A stretch of 51,364 nucleotides of DNA, taken from Rhodanobacter sp. Lineage in GTDB: Bacteria; Pseudomonadota; Gammaproteobacteria; Xanthomonadales; Rhodanobacteraceae. A program made the translations under genes and the position numbers. Position 1 is the stretch's first letter, and every line of letters begins with the position of its first letter. The stretch lies in contig SCRO01000096.1 of NCBI GenBank assembly GCA_004298505.1, positions 1 to 51,364 of the forward strand, given 5' to 3'. The notes beneath the pieces are model-generated. The model did not search any database. It saw only the letters and a list, made by a program, of their open reading frames with translations, and was not told where the DNA came from. Shown here piece by piece: positions 27,264 to 35,890 of this stretch.

Positions 27264-28562
27264 TCAGGCTGCCACCGGCGCATCCCCGGCGCCTCGCACC
27301 AACTTTGCTGCCGCGACTGGCTGGTCGAACTGGCGGATGAAGTCGCGCACCTGCGGATAGACCGTCTCGCGCCAGCGTCGACCGCTGAAGATGCCATAGT
27401 GACCGGCACCCGGGATTACCTGGTGGGCACGCCGATTCGCCGGGATGTTGCAGCACAGGTCGTGTGCCGCCTCGGTCTGGCCGAGACCGGAAATGTCGTC
27501 CAGCTCACCTTCGATGGTCAGCAACGCGCTGCGCCTGATCGCGCCAGGGTCCACCCGTTCGCCAGCCACGTCCCACAGGCCGCGCGGCAGCAGGCAGTCC
27601 TGGAAGACCTTCTCGATCGTATCCAGGTAAAACGCCGCCGGCATGTCCAGCACGGCGTTGTACTCATCGTAGAACTTGCGGTGCGTCTCGGCGTCTTCCT
27701 GGTCGCCGCGCAGCAGGCTCTGGTAGAAGTCCCAGTGCGAATTCACGTGGCGGCCGGGGTTCATCGTGATGAAGCCGGCGTGCTGCAGGAACCCGGGATA
27801 GACCTCACGTCCGTGGCCCGGGTAGTTCGCCGGCACGGTATGGATCACGTTGCCCTTGAACCAGGACAGCGGCTGGCGCGTGGCCAGGTTGTCGACGCTG
27901 GTGGGGCTGCGTCGCGCGTCGATCGGCCCGCCCATCATGGTCAGGCTGCGCGGAGTGGCCTCGCCGCGTGAGGCCATCAGCGACACCGCCGCCAGCATCG
28001 GCACGGTGGGCTGACACACGGAAATCACATGCAGCGATTCGGCGCCGATATGCCGGATGAAGTCCTCCATGTAGCCGACGTAGTCATCCAGGCTGAAGGT
28101 GCCTTCGTCCGCCGGCACCATACGCGCGTCGACCCAGTCGGTGATGTATACCTTGTGATCACGCAGCAGGGTGCGCACTGTGTCGCGCAGCAAGGTCGCG
28201 TGATGGCCGGAAAGCGGCGCCACCACCAGCACGATCGGGTCGTGCTTCATCTTCTCGATGGTGGCCAGATCGTCGCTGAAACGCTTGAAGCGCTTCAGCT
28301 GGCAAAACGGCTTGGCCATCGCCACGCGCTCGATCACCGCGATCTCGTGGTCGTGCGCGGTGGCGGCATGGATGCCGAATTCGGGCTTCTCGTAATTCTT
28401 GCCGAGGCGGTAGATCAGCTCGTTGCCGGCGGCCAGCCGCGGTATGCCGGGAAACTGGGCGAACGGGTTGCTGGAGGCACCGAGCATGCGCGCGTTGGCC
28501 TCGGCGAAATAGCTCAATGGGCCGAGTAGCGAGCGTTGCCATTCATGAATTTGGTAGAGCAT
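27264..28562 (-). CDS. phaZ: Intracellular polyhydroxyalkanoate depolymerase PhaZ
   Basis: 432 residues. It belongs to the Ralstonia PhaZ1 type, which mobilises stored polyhydroxybutyrate granules. The cysteine nucleophile is C183 in VISVCQPTVPM; the other catalytic residues are D355 in EGELDDISGL and H388 in PGAGHYGIFSGRRW. No PHA synthase or phasin gene is in the window. The 94 bases upstream of the start are the only room for its promoter, before the remnant at 28657. Confidence 0.93.
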   Translation of the reverse strand: MLYQIHEWQRSLLGPLSYFAEANARMLGASSNPFAQFPGIPRLAAGNELIYRLGKNYEKPEFGIHAATAHDHEIAVIERVAMAKPFCQLKRFKRFSDDLATIEKMKHDPIVLVVAPLSGHHATLLRDTVRTLLRDHKVYITDWVDARMVPADEGTFSLDDYVGYMEDFIRHIGAESLHVISVCQPTVPMLAAVSLMASRGEATPRSLTMMGGPIDARRSPTSVDNLATRQPLSWFKGNVIHTVPANYPGHGREVYPGFLQHAGFITMNPGRHVNSHWDFYQSLLRGDQEDAETHRKFYDEYNAVLDMPAAFYLDTIEKVFQDCLLPRGLWDVAGERVDPGAIRRSALLTIEGELDDISGLGQTEAAHDLCCNIPANRRAHQVIPGAGHYGIFSGRRWRETVYPQVRDFIRQFDQPVAAAKLVRGAGDAPVAA

Positions 28563-28656
28563 CTAAAGGGGTGACCCTGAAACGGAAACGTTTGCATCTT
28601 AGCGGGTTTGCCGCTGTCGTGTTGCGACGCCGCAGAGACGAGACGGGACTTGTGTC

Positions 28657-28830
28657 TCATTCCACAAAGCGACAGCGCAACAGCAATTCGTCGATACGCG
28701 ACGGCTCGATCAGTTTCGCCTGCGCCCACAGCGACTCGTAGAAACCGCGGTTGCTGCGGATCAGTTCGGCGTCGCTGCGGCTTGCGATGGGGTGCGGTAA
28801 TGGTATCGGTGCATTGAAACGTGCAGGCAC
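28657..28830 (-). pseudogene. Fragment resembling the N-terminus of a SAM-dependent methyltransferase
   Basis: A short open frame that could start at a GTG near 28828 encodes SRSDAELIRSNRGFYESLWAQ followed by AKLIEPSRIDELLLRCRFVE and a stop. The first part resembles the N-terminal helix of class I methyltransferases (FYESLW..A.L..P.RF); the catalytic fold is missing. It looks like a deletion remnant between the RDD gene and phaZ. The family guess is tentative. Confidence 0.4.
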
Positions 28831-28847
28831 TGAGCGCCGTGTGAAGT

Positions 28848-29354
28848 TCAGCCCGGGCCGCGCAGCTCGGTGGCGGCGACGATGTCGTGCAGTGCGCGCC
28901 GGCGCGGGTCGGCCAGCGCGACCGCGAACCAGACCGCCCACGCTGCCAGCAACGTCCACAGCGTGATTCCCATGCCCAGCGTCGGCGCCAGCATCAGTGC
29001 CAGCAGCGGCGCCGCTGCCACCAGCAGGCGCAGCACCGCCTGTTGCAGGGTCGGTCTGCCGCCGTCGGAGCGGGTCAGCCGGATCCGCCACGGCCGCATG
29101 CCTACGGTCTGCCCGCCGAGCAGCCAGGAGCTGATGAAATACGCCGACACCACCAAAGCCTGCAACGGTCGATACCAGGCCGGGATCACTGCGTGCCCGG
29201 CGGTGCGGATCAGCTGGCCGCCGGTCGCCAGTTGGCACAGCAGTCCCACCGCCATCACGATCGCCACCACGATCAACAGGTCGTAGAGCAGCGCCAGCAG
29301 ACGGCGCCACAGCGGGCAGGGCAGTGGGGAATCGCTGTCGGGAACAGTGAACAT
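28848..29354 (-). CDS. RDD-family membrane protein
   Basis: 168 residues. The RDD domain signature is visible: PLWRRLLALLYDLLIVVAIVM near the start, LLGGQTVGMRPWRIRL in the middle, and the terminal WFAVALADPRRRALHDIVAAT. About four membrane segments are predicted. The function is unknown; some RDD proteins are sodium/proton antiporters. The start lies only 32 bases from the divergent xerD start, a common pairing in Xanthomonadales, where RDD genes flank xerD. Confidence 0.9.
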   Translation of the reverse strand: MFTVPDSDSPLPCPLWRRLLALLYDLLIVVAIVMAVGLLCQLATGGQLIRTAGHAVIPAWYRPLQALVVSAYFISSWLLGGQTVGMRPWRIRLTRSDGGRPTLQQAVLRLLVAAAPLLALMLAPTLGMGITLWTLLAAWAVWFAVALADPRRRALHDIVAATELRGPG

Positions 29355-29386
29355 CGGCTTCGGATCGCTTGCGTGGAGCGCGCGCG

Positions 29387-30322
29387 ATGGTCAGCATCGT
29401 GCGCATGAAGAAAGAAGAAAACCCCGCCAGTATCGCCGAAGCCGACCGGCGCAGCATCGCCGCGTTTCTCGAACGGGTGTGGTCGGAGGATGGCCTGGCC
29501 GAGCGTACGCTGGAAGCGTACCGGCGCGACCTGGAGGCGCTGGCCAAGTGGTTGGCCGTGCGTGGCCGCGATCTGCATTCCGCCACGCGCGAGGAAATTT
29601 CCGCTTATCACGGCGCCCGGTCGGCAGCCGTCCGTTCGATCGCGCGGCGGCAGTCGGCGTTTCGCCGCTACTACGCCTTCGTGGTTCGTGACGAGCCGGA
29701 TTTCGTCGATCCCACCTTGCTGATCGAGCGCCCGAAGATGCCGCGCAGCCTGCCCAAGGCACTGGCCGAGCGCGAGATCGAGGGCTTGCTGCTGGCACCG
29801 GACCTCGGTACCACGTTGGGCCTGCGCGATCGCGCCATGCTCGAGCTGATGTACGCCTGCGGCTTGCGCGTGTCTGAACTGGTCGAACTGCCGCTGGCTG
29901 CGCTGAACATCCGCCAGGGCGTGCTGCGCGTCACCGGCAAGGGCGGCAAGGATCGGCTGGTGCCGGTCGGCGAGGTGGCGCTGGAGCGCATCGGCGCGTA
30001 TCTCGCGGTCGCCCGCCCCGCGCTGGCCAAGGGCCGGCAGCCGGCGGCGCTGTTTCTGAGCCAGCGCGGCGAGGGCATGAGCCGGCAGATGTTCTGGCTC
30101 CTGGTGAAGCGCTACGCGCTGCAGGTTGGCATCCATTCCAAACGCATCTCACCCCATGTATTGCGTCACTCGTTCGCCACCCATCTGCTCAACCACGGCG
30201 CCGACCTGCGTGCGTTGCAGATGCTGCTCGGCCACAGCTCGCTGAGCACCACGCAAATCTACACCCTGGTGGCGAAAGAGGGGCTGAAACGGCTGCATGC
30301 GCAACACCATCCGCGCGGGTGA
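29387..30322 (+). CDS. xerD: Site-specific tyrosine recombinase XerD
   Basis: 311 residues from the ATG at 29387, which has GGAG seven bases upstream; 29405 is an alternative. With XerC it resolves chromosome dimers at dif under FtsK control. The catalytic set is complete: R161 in CGLRVSEL, K185 in TGKGGKDR, H257 and R260 in HVLRHSFATHLL, H283 in LGHSSLSTTQIYT, and Y292. The N-terminal SAM-like core-binding domain covers residues 18-105. The remnant-filled stretch begins immediately after the stop. Confidence 0.94.
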   Translation: MVSIVRMKKEENPASIAEADRRSIAAFLERVWSEDGLAERTLEAYRRDLEALAKWLAVRGRDLHSATREEISAYHGARSAAVRSIARRQSAFRRYYAFVVRDEPDFVDPTLLIERPKMPRSLPKALAEREIEGLLLAPDLGTTLGLRDRAMLELMYACGLRVSELVELPLAALNIRQGVLRVTGKGGKDRLVPVGEVALERIGAYLAVARPALAKGRQPAALFLSQRGEGMSRQMFWLLVKRYALQVGIHSKRISPHVLRHSFATHLLNHGADLRALQMLLGHSSLSTTQIYTLVAKEGLKRLHAQHHPRG

Positions 30323-30327
30323 CGGCT

Positions 30328-30582
30328 TCACTGGCCTGGCGAGATCTCCACGCTCTCCACATAGATCAACTCGCACGCGCCCGTGCCGGTATCGTTGCGG
30401 GTCATCGAGGTCTTCCGGTGCCAACCGCCGGGACGGCTGGCGTCGACCAGGAAACCTTCGAGGCGAATGACCTGGCCGGTGTGGATGCGTTCCAGCTGGC
30501 GCTTTACGCCGGGGTCGGCGGGGATCATGTGCATGTTGGCGCTGGAGGTTTCGATCTCGCGACGCGGGATCGGGAATTCCTT
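30328..30582 (-). pseudogene. C-terminal remnant of an unrecognised protein
   Basis: An open frame read leftward from about 30582 contains FPIPRREIETSSANMHMIPAD, then QLERIHTGQVIRLEGFLVDA, and ends in CELIYVESVEISPGQ. It reads as a compact C-terminal domain that has lost its beginning; a methionine at 30534 is internal to the similarity. The upstream frame runs into the DUF3501 remnant. I recognise the pattern from Xanthomonadales proteins of unknown function but cannot name it. Confidence 0.5.
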
Positions 30583-30769
30583 AATTGGGCGCCGTGACCG
30601 GCATCGCCGGCAACGTGGAGGCCGGCGTGACCGGTGCGCCGGCCTTCCAGTCGTCGATCATTGCCTGGATGTCCGCGGCCTCGAAGATGCGCTCGACGCG
30701 CAGCATCTCCTGTACCTGGTATTGCACGGTCAGGCGATCCTCGAAGATCAGGTTCAGGTGCTCGCCAAG
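30581..30769 (-). pseudogene. DUF3501 protein remnant
   Basis: The frame from 30769 to TAA at 30581-30583 reads LGEHLNLIFEDRLTVQYQV, then QEMLRVERIFEAADIQ. This is the conserved core of DUF3501 proteins, which usually sit beside iron-sulfur heterodisulfide-reductase-like proteins. The N-terminal 30-40 residues are absent, being interrupted by a REP element. The later part (AGAPVTPASTLPAMPVTAPN) is not DUF3501-like, so the far end is also a junction. Confidence 0.6.
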
Positions 30770-30775
30770 CAGAAG

Positions 30776-30799
30776 CGGCGGGCAGTGCCCGCCCTATGT
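30776..30799. repeat. REP element, single copy
   Basis: GGCGGGCAGTGCCCGCCCTA is the same palindrome family as the pair at 23049-23123. It lies precisely at the junction between two gene remnants, consistent with insertion or recombination at REP sites. Confidence 0.8.
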
Positions 30800-30804
30800 A
30801 TGGA

Positions 30805-31085
30805 TCGCCCCTGGTGTCAACCGCTGTGTGGGCCATCTCCTTGCCACCCTGCGCCGCGAGCTTCAGGACGAGGGTTTGGGAGTAGCTGAGCGTGCCATCA
30901 TCGTTGAACTTGAACGTGCTGTCGAAGCTGCGCAGTTCGGCGTGTGACGAGAGGTACTTGTTCTGCAGGATGCCGTAGTTGGGGTCGCCCGGCGTTGCGC
31001 AGCGTGGCGGCAGCGCGATGACCGCCTGCAGGAGGTATCTGCGCTCGACTATTCTGCCGTTCTGCCGGCGGCGGGGTGATCTCGT
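30805..31085 (-). pseudogene. C-terminal remnant of a small beta-barrel (possibly FABP/heme-binding-like) protein
   Basis: Read leftward on the minus strand, an open frame gives PPRCATPGDPNYGILQNKYL, then SSHAELRSFDSTFKFNDDGT and LSYSQTLVLKLAAQGGKEMAHT. It then runs into the REP element. The pattern of short strands ending in AHT resembles the C-terminal half of FABP-like heme-binding barrels, but this is a guess. No start codon is present in frame near its beginning. Confidence 0.4.
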
Positions 31086-31115
31086 GGTGAGCGTGGGGAG
31101 TAGGGCCAGAGGGTG

Positions 31116-32093
31116 TCAGAGTGTTTTTTCGTCTTGACGAAACGGCACTCCGACCCCGCTGCACGCTGGCATCGGGGTGGCGGCAAGGTGTGCGTCGAGC
31201 AGTTCGGCTGGCAGGTGTCGCAAAACATCGGCCAGCCGTTGCAGGAATGCGTCCATCGCCGAGCTCTTGCGCCAGACCATGGCGATGCGCCGGCTCGGCG
31301 GGTGACCCTTGAACTCGATAAGGTGCAGGCCGTCCACCGGCGCCACCGGCGGCTTCACCGCCATCACCGGCAGCAGGGTGATGCCGACGTTCGCGGCCAC
31401 CATCTGGCGCAACGTCTCGAGGCTGGTGGCGCGAAAACCGCTGTGCTCGCTGGCGCCGGCCAGGTGGCAGACCTCCAGCGCCTGGTCGCGCAGGCAGTGG
31501 CCGTCTTCCAGCAACAGCAGGTTCTGGTTGGACAGGTCGCGCAGCTTGAGCAGGCCCTGCTTGCGCGCCAGCGGGTGCTCCTCGGAAACCGCTAGCAGGA
31601 ATGGCTCCTCGAACAGGAACTCGCTGTGCATGCTGTCCTCGTGCAGGGGCAGCGCGAGGATGCCGGCATCGAGTCGGCCTTCGCGCAGCAGGCGCAGGAC
31701 GGCTTCGGTCTTTTCCTCGACCAGCAGCAATTCGAGCTTGGGGAAGGCCGCGCGCACCCGCGGCAGCGCGTGCGGGAGCAGGTACGGCCCCAGGGTGGGG
31801 AAGATGCCCAGCCGCACCGTACCGGATTCCGGGTCGAGCGTGCGTCGCGCCACCGCACGGATCTGTTCGACGCCACCGAGCACGTCGCGCGCGCGGAGCA
31901 CGATGTCGCGACCCACTTCGGTCAGCAGCACCTTGCGCGGGGTGCGTTCAACCAGCGGCACGCCGAGTTCTTCCTCCAGTTTCTTGATCTGGGTGGACAG
32001 GGTCGGCTGGCTGACGAAGCAGGCCTCCGCCGCGCGGCCGAAGTGCCGGAGTTCGGCGAGTGCGACGAGATACTGGAGATCGCGAAGGTTCAT
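31116..32093 (-). CDS. oxyR: Hydrogen-peroxide-inducible activator OxyR
   Basis: 325 residues. The N-terminal HTH is MNLRDLQYLVALAELRHFGR. The redox cysteines are C200 in LLEDGHCLRDQALEVC and C209, equivalent to C199 and C208 of E. coli; the disulfide between them activates the protein. A 20-residue tail after the effector domain is not conserved. An OxyR-type operator lies just upstream of the start, implying autoregulation. The usual ahpC/ahpF neighbours are absent; a divergent aminopeptidase lies 340 bases away. Confidence 0.95.
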   Translation of the reverse strand: MNLRDLQYLVALAELRHFGRAAEACFVSQPTLSTQIKKLEEELGVPLVERTPRKVLLTEVGRDIVLRARDVLGGVEQIRAVARRTLDPESGTVRLGIFPTLGPYLLPHALPRVRAAFPKLELLLVEEKTEAVLRLLREGRLDAGILALPLHEDSMHSEFLFEEPFLLAVSEEHPLARKQGLLKLRDLSNQNLLLLEDGHCLRDQALEVCHLAGASEHSGFRATSLETLRQMVAANVGITLLPVMAVKPPVAPVDGLHLIEFKGHPPSRRIAMVWRKSSAMDAFLQRLADVLRHLPAELLDAHLAATPMPACSGVGVPFRQDEKTL

Positions 32094-32433
32094 GGGCAGG
32101 CCCGTTCAGACAATAGGCAAAGGCTATAGTGGTGATGCCAACAATCAATTGGGACAATACACTGGGGTACCCTGACCTGCACCTCGTATCCGTTGCGATG
32201 ACTGCGCGCCGGAACCCCCACTTCCCCGCAGGCGCGCGGGTTGCACCCACCGGCGGCGATCCTGTCCGCGCCGCCAGTTCTTTTTGCGCCGAAGCGCCGA
32301 GCCAGGTTGACCTTCGTGCGCGCAATCGCACCGGGGCTCATTGCTGCGCTGCGGCTGTGCCTTCTGGCACTGTGCCGCATGGTCGTGCGAACCCTATGGT
32401 GGCACTTTTCCGTTGTGTCACCGGAGTCCTCGC
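32094..32433. other. Intergenic region between oxyR and the M1 aminopeptidase
   Basis: 340 bases without a gene. The oxyR-proximal 55 bases hold the OxyR-type operator. The remainder is GC-rich, with no clear ORF, RNA gene or terminator. A GGAG ribosome site lies eight bases before the aminopeptidase ATG. Shadow frames of the neighbouring genes cross it but have no support. Confidence 0.7.
32113..32149. promoter_or_regulatory. OxyR-type operator
   Basis: The pattern ATAG-N7-CTAT-N7-ATGC-N7-CAAT matches the OxyR consensus ATAG-N7-CTAT-N7-ATAG-N7-CTAT. The first half is perfect (ATAG at 32113-32116, CTAT at 32124-32127) and spacing is exact throughout; the second half is degenerate. It lies 20-56 bases upstream of the oxyR start, where autoregulatory OxyR sites are found. 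Confidence 0.75.
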
Positions 32434-35115
32434 ATGCGCCGTCTCGTTCGCCCATTGCTGTTTACTGCGCTGGCCACTTGCTGCGCCACCGCGTTCGCCG
32501 CCACTGCGGACCAGGCCCCGCAGGGCCGTCTACCCGGATGGGCAATACCGCAGTCCTACCAGATCGCATTCAAGGTCGATCCCGCGCAGCAGGATTTTTC
32601 CGGCACCACCACGATCAAGGTGAAGTTGACCAAGGCGTCGGATCACCTGTGGCTGGACGGCAAGGAGCTGAAGGTGTCGAAGGTGACGATCACCGACGCC
32701 GCCGGCAAGCAGCACGAGGGCAAGTACGTCGATGTCGACTCCAGGGCCGGTGTGGTGCGGGTGGATTTTGGCAGCATGCTGAAGCCGCAGGAACTGCGCC
32801 TGAAGTTCGAGTACAGCGCGCCGCTCAACGCGCAGCTGCAGGGTCTGTACAAGGTCAGCGCCAAGGGCCAGCCGTATGCGATGACGCAGATGGAGCCGAT
32901 CAGTGCGCGCTATGCGTTCCCCAGCTTCGACGAGCCCGGTTTCAAGACGCCGTTTGACATCAGCCTGACCATTCCGGGCAACGAGGTCGGCGTGGCCAAT
33001 ACCAGTCAGGTCAGCGAAACGCCGGCCGGCAAGGGCTGGAAGATGCTGACCTTCGCCCCGACTCGGCCGCTGCCGACCTATCTGGTCGCCTTTGGTGTCG
33101 GTCCGTGGAGCATCGCCAATGCGCCGGACATCGCGCCGGATGCGTATCGCGCGAAGCCGCTGCCGTTGCGCGGCATCGCGCCGGCGGGCCAGGCGCATCA
33201 CATGCAACATGTGCTGAGCGAGACGCCGAGCATCATCCATGCGCTGGAGAACTACTACGGCTTCGGCTATCCGTGGGACAAGCTCGATCTGCTCGCCGCG
33301 CCGGATTTCGCCGCCGGTGCGATGGAGAACGCCGGCCTGGTCACCTTCCGTGACTGGCTGCTGCTGCTCGACAAGGACTCCCCCGCGCGCAACGTGCGTG
33401 GCTCGTTCAATGTCACCGCGCATGAACTGGCGCACCAGTGGACCGGCGACACGGTGACCCTGGAATGGTGGAACGACATCTGGCTAAACGAAGCCTTCGC
33501 CACCTGGATGCAGCAGAAGGTCACCATGGAGGTACACCCCGAATACCGCGCCGACCTCGATCGCGTACGCGGCGCGGAAGGCGCGATGAACAGCGATGCG
33601 CTGGTCAGCGCGCGCAGCATCCGCCAGCCGATCACCGGCAACGGCGACATCCTCACCGCGTTCGACGGCATCACTTACCAGAAGGGTGCCGGCGTGATCG
33701 CCATGTTTGAAAACTATGTCGGCGAAAAGACCTTTCAGAAAGGCATGCGGGCCTACATTCAGGCGCACAAGTTCGGCAACGCCACGGCCAGCGACCTGGT
33801 CGGCGCCATCGCCACCGCCGCCGGCAAGGGCGATGCGTTCAAGCACGCGTTCAACAGCTTCCTCGACCAGTCCGGTGTGCCCTACATACAAACCAGGCTG
33901 ATGCACAAGGCCGGCAAGACCGTGCTGCAACTGAGCCAGAGCCGCTATCTGCCGCTGGGCAGCAAGGGCGACGCGAAGCGTACCTGGGGCGTGCCGGTGT
34001 GCGTGCGCTACGGCACCGCCGGGGGCAGCAAGGTTGGCTGCGAGATGCTCGACAAGGCCACCGGCTCGATGGTGCTGGCCGGTGCCAGTACGCCGACCTG
34101 GATCATGCCCAACGCCAATGCTAGCGGCTATTACCGTTTCAGCCTGGGCGAGCCGGCGCTTGGCCGACTCACCGCCGAAATCGGCAAGCTCAGCGACGCC
34201 GAACAACTGGCTTATGCCGATGCCGTCGGTGCCAGCTTCCGCCGTGGCGATCTCGATGCCGGCGCTGTGCTCGCCGCCTTCAAGCCGCTGGCCGCGTCGA
34301 AGGTCCGCGAAGTGGCGACCGCGCCCCTGGGCCAGTTGAAATGGATCAGTCAGCACGAGGTGCGCACCGACGCACAGCGTGCGCGCCTCACCGCGTGGGT
34401 GAAGGCAGCCTGGCTGCCGCGCCTGCGAGAGCTCGGCTATCAGCGCAAGGCGGGCGAATCTGACGACGCCTCGCTGTTGCGCAGCACCCTGGCCAGCGCG
34501 CTCGCCTTCGATTTCAAGGTGCCCGAAGTGCGCGCGGTGTTGCTCAAGCAGGGCGAGGCAGTACTCAAGTCCGGCGCCGATGGCAGCCTGGATTTCGCCG
34601 CTGCCGATCCGGACCTGCTCGGCGCTGCGCTGGGCGTGGCGGTGCAGACGCAGGGCAAGCCTGCCGTCGATGCGTTGATCGCCGCGTTGCCCAGGACCAG
34701 CGACGCGGCGTTGCGCAATGGCATCCTCGGCGGACTTGCCAGGGTGGAAGATCCGACGCTGGCCACGCAAGTGCGCGACTTCGCGCTGGACAAGCAGGTC
34801 AAGCTTGGCGAGATGGGTTCGCTGCTGATGGGCGGCCGCGACACCCTTGCCGGTCGTGACGCGATGTGGCAGTGGTTCATCGGCCACTACCAGCAGGTGC
34901 TCGACCGTACCGGCAGCTTCGCCGGTGGCTACCTGCCACGTCTGGCCGCTGGCGGCGGCTGCTCCACCCCCGAGGTCGAGCGCTTGCAGGCGTTCTTCAA
35001 GCCGCGCATGAATGATGCGGCGGGTATAACGCGCGGCCTGGCACAGACCAGCGAATCGATCCAGCTGTGCAGCGCGTTGAAAGGGGCGCAGGATCCGGCG
35101 GCCATCCTGAGGTAA
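32434..35115 (+). CDS. M1-family metallopeptidase (aminopeptidase N-like), exported
   Basis: 893 residues with a signal peptide (RRLVRPLLFTALATCCATAFA), so it acts in the periplasm or outside the cell. The exopeptidase motif GAMENAG is at 295-301. The zinc site is H330-E331-x3-H334 (HELAHQW), with E353 in NEAFATW. The C-terminal half is the ERAP1-like helical domain. It differs from cytosolic PepN by its signal peptide and ERAP1-like architecture. A strong hairpin at 35150-35186 follows the stop. Confidence 0.94.
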   Translation: MRRLVRPLLFTALATCCATAFAATADQAPQGRLPGWAIPQSYQIAFKVDPAQQDFSGTTTIKVKLTKASDHLWLDGKELKVSKVTITDAAGKQHEGKYVDVDSRAGVVRVDFGSMLKPQELRLKFEYSAPLNAQLQGLYKVSAKGQPYAMTQMEPISARYAFPSFDEPGFKTPFDISLTIPGNEVGVANTSQVSETPAGKGWKMLTFAPTRPLPTYLVAFGVGPWSIANAPDIAPDAYRAKPLPLRGIAPAGQAHHMQHVLSETPSIIHALENYYGFGYPWDKLDLLAAPDFAAGAMENAGLVTFRDWLLLLDKDSPARNVRGSFNVTAHELAHQWTGDTVTLEWWNDIWLNEAFATWMQQKVTMEVHPEYRADLDRVRGAEGAMNSDALVSARSIRQPITGNGDILTAFDGITYQKGAGVIAMFENYVGEKTFQKGMRAYIQAHKFGNATASDLVGAIATAAGKGDAFKHAFNSFLDQSGVPYIQTRLMHKAGKTVLQLSQSRYLPLGSKGDAKRTWGVPVCVRYGTAGGSKVGCEMLDKATGSMVLAGASTPTWIMPNANASGYYRFSLGEPALGRLTAEIGKLSDAEQLAYADAVGASFRRGDLDAGAVLAAFKPLAASKVREVATAPLGQLKWISQHEVRTDAQRARLTAWVKAAWLPRLRELGYQRKAGESDDASLLRSTLASALAFDFKVPEVRAVLLKQGEAVLKSGADGSLDFAAADPDLLGAALGVAVQTQGKPAVDALIAALPRTSDAALRNGILGGLARVEDPTLATQVRDFALDKQVKLGEMGSLLMGGRDTLAGRDAMWQWFIGHYQQVLDRTGSFAGGYLPRLAAGGGCSTPEVERLQAFFKPRMNDAAGITRGLAQTSESIQLCSALKGAQDPAAILR

Positions 35116-35149
35116 GGGCACAACAGGTCGTGCCGCATCGGCACTGCGC

Positions 35150-35186
35150 AAATGGCGCATCAGTCGGATGACTGGCGCGCCATTTT
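35150..35186. terminator. Strong nested hairpin terminator after the M1 peptidase
   Basis: AAATGGCGC (35150-35158) pairs with GCGCCATTT (35177-35185), and an inner CAGTC/GACTG stem closes on a GGAT loop. A T-run follows on the plus strand and, by symmetry, A-rich flanks serve the minus strand. It begins 35 bases after the peptidase stop. The ATG at 35152 that opens a 72-codon frame lies inside this hairpin and is not a credible start. Confidence 0.75.
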
Positions 35187-35370
35187 ATTCCGCGTTCGCT
35201 ACGAACGCCTCACCCCGGGCGAAAAGCACTTTTTGCGGGCCATGGTGGAGCTTGGTCCCGATCCCCACCGCACCGGCGACATCGCCGAGAAACTGGGTCT
35301 GAAGGTTAATGCGCCAACATTGTCCCTGACGTCATTCTTGCAGCGCTCGTCAGTGCTCGTCGCCGCGTGA
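35187..35370 (+). pseudogene. C-terminal remnant of an AAA-type ATP-binding protein
   Basis: The plus-strand frame reads RVRYERLTPGEKHFLRAMVE, then LGPDPHRTGDIAEKLGLKV. This is the winged-helix end of a family of AAA ATPases in which the text normally continues to about 40 more residues. Here it drifts after KVNAP and stops. No P-loop region exists upstream, where the peptidase terminator lies. Decayed. Confidence 0.6.
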
Positions 35371-35890
35371 AGATGTGTCGACTTCGCGACCCAGGAAGTG
35401 CATGCCGCTGCGTCCGTAACGCGCTCCCGCGGCGGCTCCCGCCGGGAACGCCGCGTCAAGCTGCGCCAGATCGTCGGCGCTCAGCTGCACGTCGGCTGCA
35501 GCGATGTTCTGCTCGAGGTACGGCACGTGCTTGGTGCCCGGAATCGGGAGCACATACGGGCCGCGGGTCAGTAGCCAGGCCAGTGCCAGCTGCGCCGCCG
35601 TACAACCCCGGGCCTGGGCCAGTTGCTCCAGCATGGCGAGCAGGCGCAGGTTGCGAGTGAGGTTTTCGCCCTGGAAACGCGGGTGCTCACGGCGCGCGTC
35701 GTGGGCGACAAGATCGTCGCTGGCGCGAATGCTGCCGCCAAGAAAACCGCGCCCCAACGGGCTGTACGCGACAACGCCGATACCGAGCCGCGCGCAGGCG
35801 GCAAGCATGCCGTCCTCGGGATCGCGTGTCCACAGCGAGTACTCGTTTTCCACCGCGGTGATCGGGTGCACCTTGTGCGCACGCTCCAGT
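35350..35890 (-). pseudogene. Aldo/keto reductase, N-terminally truncated
   Basis: The minus-strand frame carries the C-terminal half of an [57 protein letters not shown] and [14 protein letters not shown]. The first part of the barrel, with catalytic Asp, Tyr, Lys and His, is missing; upstream sequence in all frames is unrelated. The apparent start is an internal GTG. It overlaps the ATPase remnant by 21 bases. Not functional as a reductase. Confidence 0.75.

Noticed and set aside
35152-35370. 72-residue open frame treated as a complete small gene
   Set aside because: Its ATG lies inside the terminator hairpin, and the later part is only the tail of an AAA ATPase family.
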